8,430 bases of DNA. Origin: CAVDAL01 sp963606965. Its GTDB lineage: Bacteria; Actinomycetota; Coriobacteriia; Coriobacteriales; QAMH01. Position 1 is the stretch's first letter. Each line of letters opens with the position of its first letter. The stretch covers positions 1-8,430 of the forward strand of contig CAVDAL010000053.1 of the NCBI GenBank assembly GCA_963606965.1, written 5' to 3'. Below are positions 7,151 through 8,430 of the stretch, one piece after another. The position numbers and the translations under genes are program-made. The notes under the pieces were generated by a model. It did no database searches and had not been told where the DNA came from. It saw only the letters and a list, made by a program, of their open reading frames with translations.

Positions 7151-8064
7151 AAATACCCTTCTCTGACGCCATATTTACCAACGATCATTTTTTTTATATT
7201 TAAGCTGTGGAATACATGCTGCAAAATTAGCAAGCCTGGCAATATTGTATGAATCCTATCCGGTTCAAGCTTCAAAATTAACTCAACCGCGCTTTTGTCT
7301 GTGCTGCACATATATACACAAAGCTCATCAAGTTCTTCCGCAGTGACGCTATTAGATTTCTTTTCTTTGTTGAAGTAATGACACGCAAGCTTTAATGTTG
7401 CTCGCGCGGTGCCACCAACGCCAATAAGCTGCTTACTTTCGCCAGTAATGCAGCAATCATTTGCAGCACGGCCATCATCATTTTGTTGCAAGTTCTTTTT
7501 TATATTAATTCCGTTTTTGATTGTTTTTTGAATACGTTTAATTGAACCATCGCCCGGCAAGATATTTTTCACACAGCTCTTAAACAGGCTCAAACATCCA
7601 ACAGGATAACTTGCATAACTTGTTGGCTTGCCATCTTCAAAAGTCACAATCTCTGTGCTGGCGCCACCAATATCTGTAAACGACCCACAGCTCAAATTGT
7701 GTTCATGCATTGCACCTGCAAAGCCAAGCAAGGCTTCATCTTCGCCAGAAATTACATCAACAACATAGCCTGTTGCGTCATGGATAGATATCAGCACCTG
7801 TTGCGTATTGGAAATATTGCGCAAGGATGCAGTGGCAAAAACTGCAACATTATCAACTTCAAGCAATTGCAAAATCTTTTGGAATTCAATCAGCGCGGAG
7901 CATGCGCATTCAATGCCTTCAATGCTTAACTTGCCGTCTTCAACATAGCCAGCAAGACCTGCTGTTATTTTTTCTTTGAATAGTGATTTAAAGTTTTTGC
8001 CATTCACTTCATAAAGCGTCAGGCGAATTGAATTCGAGCCAATGTCGATAATAGCTTGTTTCAT
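7132..8064 (-). CDS. ppx: Exopolyphosphatase, Ppx/GppA family (short form)
   Basis: The enzyme hydrolyses terminal phosphates from polyphosphate; some relatives act on pppGpp instead. The ASKHA fold motifs are all present: phosphate-1 loop AIIDIGSNSIRL (4-15), FATASLRN (76-83), the S-G-x-x-E motif at 107-111 with E111 the likely catalytic Glu, phosphate-2 loop DIGGASTEIV (131-140), YPVGCLSL (153-160), GVGGTARATL (215-224) and GVREGYL at the C-terminus (299-305). At 310 residues it consists only of the two ASKHA domains and lacks the C-terminal HD-like region of the roughly 500-residue E. coli enzyme, resembling the short actinobacterial/clostridial type. The phosphate-2 loop has GGAST rather than the usual GGGST. 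The start ATG at 8064 has only a weak upstream GGTG. It is the first gene of the operon, with a promoter about 60 bp upstream. Choosing between exopolyphosphatase and pppGpp phosphatase rests mainly on the overlap with ppk. Confidence 0.93.
   Translation of the reverse strand: MKQAIIDIGSNSIRLTLYEVNGKNFKSLFKEKITAGLAGYVEDGKLSIEGIECACSALIEFQKILQLLEVDNVAVFATASLRNISNTQQVLISIHDATGYVVDVISGEDEALLGFAGAMHEHNLSCGSFTDIGGASTEIVTFEDGKPTSYASYPVGCLSLFKSCVKNILPGDGSIKRIQKTIKNGINIKKNLQQNDDGRAANDCCITGESKQLIGVGGTARATLKLACHYFNKEKKSNSVTAEELDELCVYMCSTDKSAVELILKLEPDRIHTILPGLLILQHVFHSLNIKKMIVGKYGVREGYLCQKII
7156..7162 (-). promoter_or_regulatory. Ribosome binding site of ppk inside ppx
   Basis: The minus strand reads AGAAGGG five bases before the ppk ATG. 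It lies within the last codons of ppx, so ribosomes finishing ppx (stop at 7132-7134) pass over it. This favours coupled translation. Confidence 0.75.
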
Positions 8065-8075
8065 TTAATTTTCAC

Positions 8076-8090
8076 CACGTATTTGACGTG
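8076..8090 (-). promoter_or_regulatory. Short hairpin in the ppx leader
   Basis: CACGT (8076-8080) and ACGTG (8086-8090) are perfect 5-bp arms around a 5-nt loop. In the ppx mRNA the hairpin ends about 11 bases before the start codon and abuts the weak GGTG ribosome binding site, so it could modulate initiation. It is short and may be incidental. Confidence 0.3.
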
Positions 8091-8125
8091 TGTTTTTGCT
8101 TTGCGCATCATGCAAAATCTCTCCT

Positions 8126-8153
8126 GATATAACTGGGCGGTGAGCATAGTCAA
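8126..8153 (-). promoter_or_regulatory. Promoter of the ppx-ppk operon
   Basis: On the minus strand a -35 TTGACT (8148-8153) and a -10 TATATC (8126-8131) are separated by 16 bp. The -35 matches five of six and the -10 four of six bases of the housekeeping consensus. Transcription would start near 8119, leaving a leader of about 55 nt before ppx. It is the best promoter in the window. No Pho-box type repeat was recognised. Confidence 0.6.
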
Positions 8154-8167
8154 CCTACTTTATTACT

Positions 8168-8180
8168 ATATTCAGAATAT
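8168..8180. promoter_or_regulatory. Operator-like palindrome upstream of the ppx promoter
   Basis: ATATTC-A-GAATAT is a perfect 13-bp palindrome with one central base. It lies about 15 bp upstream of the -35 hexamer, roughly -50 to -60 from the predicted start, where an activator could bind. No regulator family is recognised. Confidence 0.4.
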
Positions 8181-8209
8181 GGTGCATTTGCAAAATCAAG
8201 CGATGTTCT

Positions 8210-8236
8210 TTGTAAAATGTGCGTTAAATTTTACAA
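8210..8236. promoter_or_regulatory. Inverted repeat upstream of ppx (operator or hairpin)
   Basis: TTGTAAAAT (8210-8218) and ATTTTACAA (8228-8236) form a perfect 9-bp inverted repeat around a 9-nt centre. Partial pairing extends outward (8206-8207 with 8239-8240). It lies 57-83 bp upstream of the -35 box. It could be a two-site operator or an A+T-rich hairpin ending a transcript. The spacing does not fit the GlnR/TnrA consensus. Confidence 0.4.
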
Positions 8237-8259
8237 GAAAGTTCAGGCGCGCAAGTATT

Positions 8260-8304
8260 CCCTTAAGACGGCATGGTGTCACCATAAGGGTGACTCGTGA
8301 GTCA
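8260..8304. repeat. Cluster of nested palindromes
   Basis: CCCTTA (8260-8265) pairs with TAAGGG (8285-8290). Inside it, ATGGTG-T-CACCAT (8273-8285) is a 13-bp palindrome sharing one base with the outer arm. Immediately beyond, TGACTC-GT-GAGTCA (8291-8304) is another. The stretch is non-coding. It may be debris of a palindromic repeat, or part of a structured leader of a transcript starting further right. Confidence 0.45.
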
Positions 8305-8310
8305 GATGCA

Positions 8311-8357
8311 CAAAAAATTGAATTGCGGGACTGAGCGCCTGGGACCGCGGAGCGCAG
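8311..8357. repeat. GC-rich block resembling a degenerate copy of the left palindromic element
   Basis: The stretch TTGCGGGACTGAGCG (8323-8337) aligns fully with 64-83 if the left copy is allowed gaps of 1 and 4 nt. GGAGCGCA (8349-8356) is identical to 108-115. AAAAAATT precedes the core in both (8312-8319 and 43-50), and in both a small hairpin lies just before that A run. It appears internally deleted relative to the left element. By-eye alignment; homology is plausible but not proven. Confidence 0.45.
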
Positions 8358-8386
8358 CCACACCAACTTATTTTTATCTTTCCCTT

Positions 8387-8430
8387 CAGAAGCTGATTTT
8401 GAAAATTATTGACTGACAATAGCATTCGGG
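8387..8430 (+). pseudogene. Remnant of a surface-protein gene 3' end (inverted relative to the intact gene)
   Basis: AGAAGCTGATTTTGAAAA (8388-8405) is identical to the coding strand of the intact gene's tail (plus-strand 221-238, read in reverse). It keeps the same reading frame, giving QKLILK and then IID and a stop at 8414-8416. AGCATTCGGG (8421-8430) is identical to the sequence right after the intact gene's stop codon (179-188 reversed). The spacing between matches is 15 nt here against 32 nt in the intact copy. Nothing upstream (8358-8386) resembles the rest of the LRR tail, so this is a fragment, with homology probably continuing beyond the window. Confidence 0.55.

Noticed and set aside
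8140..8334. Plus-strand reading frame of 64 codons starting with GTG
   Set aside because: There is no ribosome binding site. It runs antisense through the ppx promoter and the palindrome cluster, and its product shows no recognisable motif.
8200..8350. A tRNA gene or riboswitch in the hairpin-rich region
   Set aside because: No T-arm, D-arm or anticodon arrangement can be laid out on either strand, and no known riboswitch core motif was recognised.
8363..8386. Similarity of the minus strand here (AAGGGAAAGATAAAAA) to the tail coding sequence (AAGGGAAGAATAAAAA)
   Set aside because: It is purine-rich low-complexity sequence and lies in the wrong relative orientation to the clear 18-bp tail match, so chance similarity is more likely.

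Overview
This 8.4 kb window is A+T-leaning bacterial DNA. All three convincing genes lie on the minus strand, so they read from right to left. The largest encodes a secreted protein combining jelly-roll-like, Ig-like, GLUG-type and BspA-type leucine-rich (LRR_5) regions with a lysine-rich C-terminus. That combination is typical of host-associated anaerobic Gram-positives such as Clostridia or Coriobacteriia. Strong AGGAGG-type ribosome binding sites agree with this, but no taxonomic marker is present and the assignment is an inference.

Layout from right to left (the direction of transcription). Positions 8065-8430 are non-coding and unusually rich in palindromes. They hold a good promoter (TTGACT, 16 bp, TATATC), two operator-like inverted repeats, further hairpins, a GC-rich block resembling the palindromic element at the other end of the window, and, at the very edge, a broken copy of the 3' end of the surface-protein gene in inverted orientation. 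Next come ppx (7132-8064, exopolyphosphatase) and ppk (5015-7150, polyphosphate kinase 1). They overlap by 19 bp and form a polyphosphate turnover operon. A 100-bp gap carrying an operator-like palindrome and a strong ribosome binding site precedes the 1,562-residue surface protein gene (189-4877). Downstream of its stop codon lies a large, nearly fully self-complementary element (about 2-165) whose inner hairpin could act as a bidirectional terminator.

Functionally, Ppk makes inorganic polyphosphate from ATP and Ppx removes terminal phosphates from it, so the pair sets the polyphosphate level. The surface protein is probably a separate transcription unit involved in adhesion or matrix binding. 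Any link to polyphosphate is speculative.

The most interesting signals are at the two edges. An 18-bp plus a 10-bp exact match, in the same order and inverted, link the 3' end of the surface gene (179-238) to 8388-8430, and palindromic repeat material sits beside both. This suggests a dispersed family of surface genes with shared tails and associated palindromic elements that may recombine. The surface protein itself contains a duplicated module of about 550 residues.
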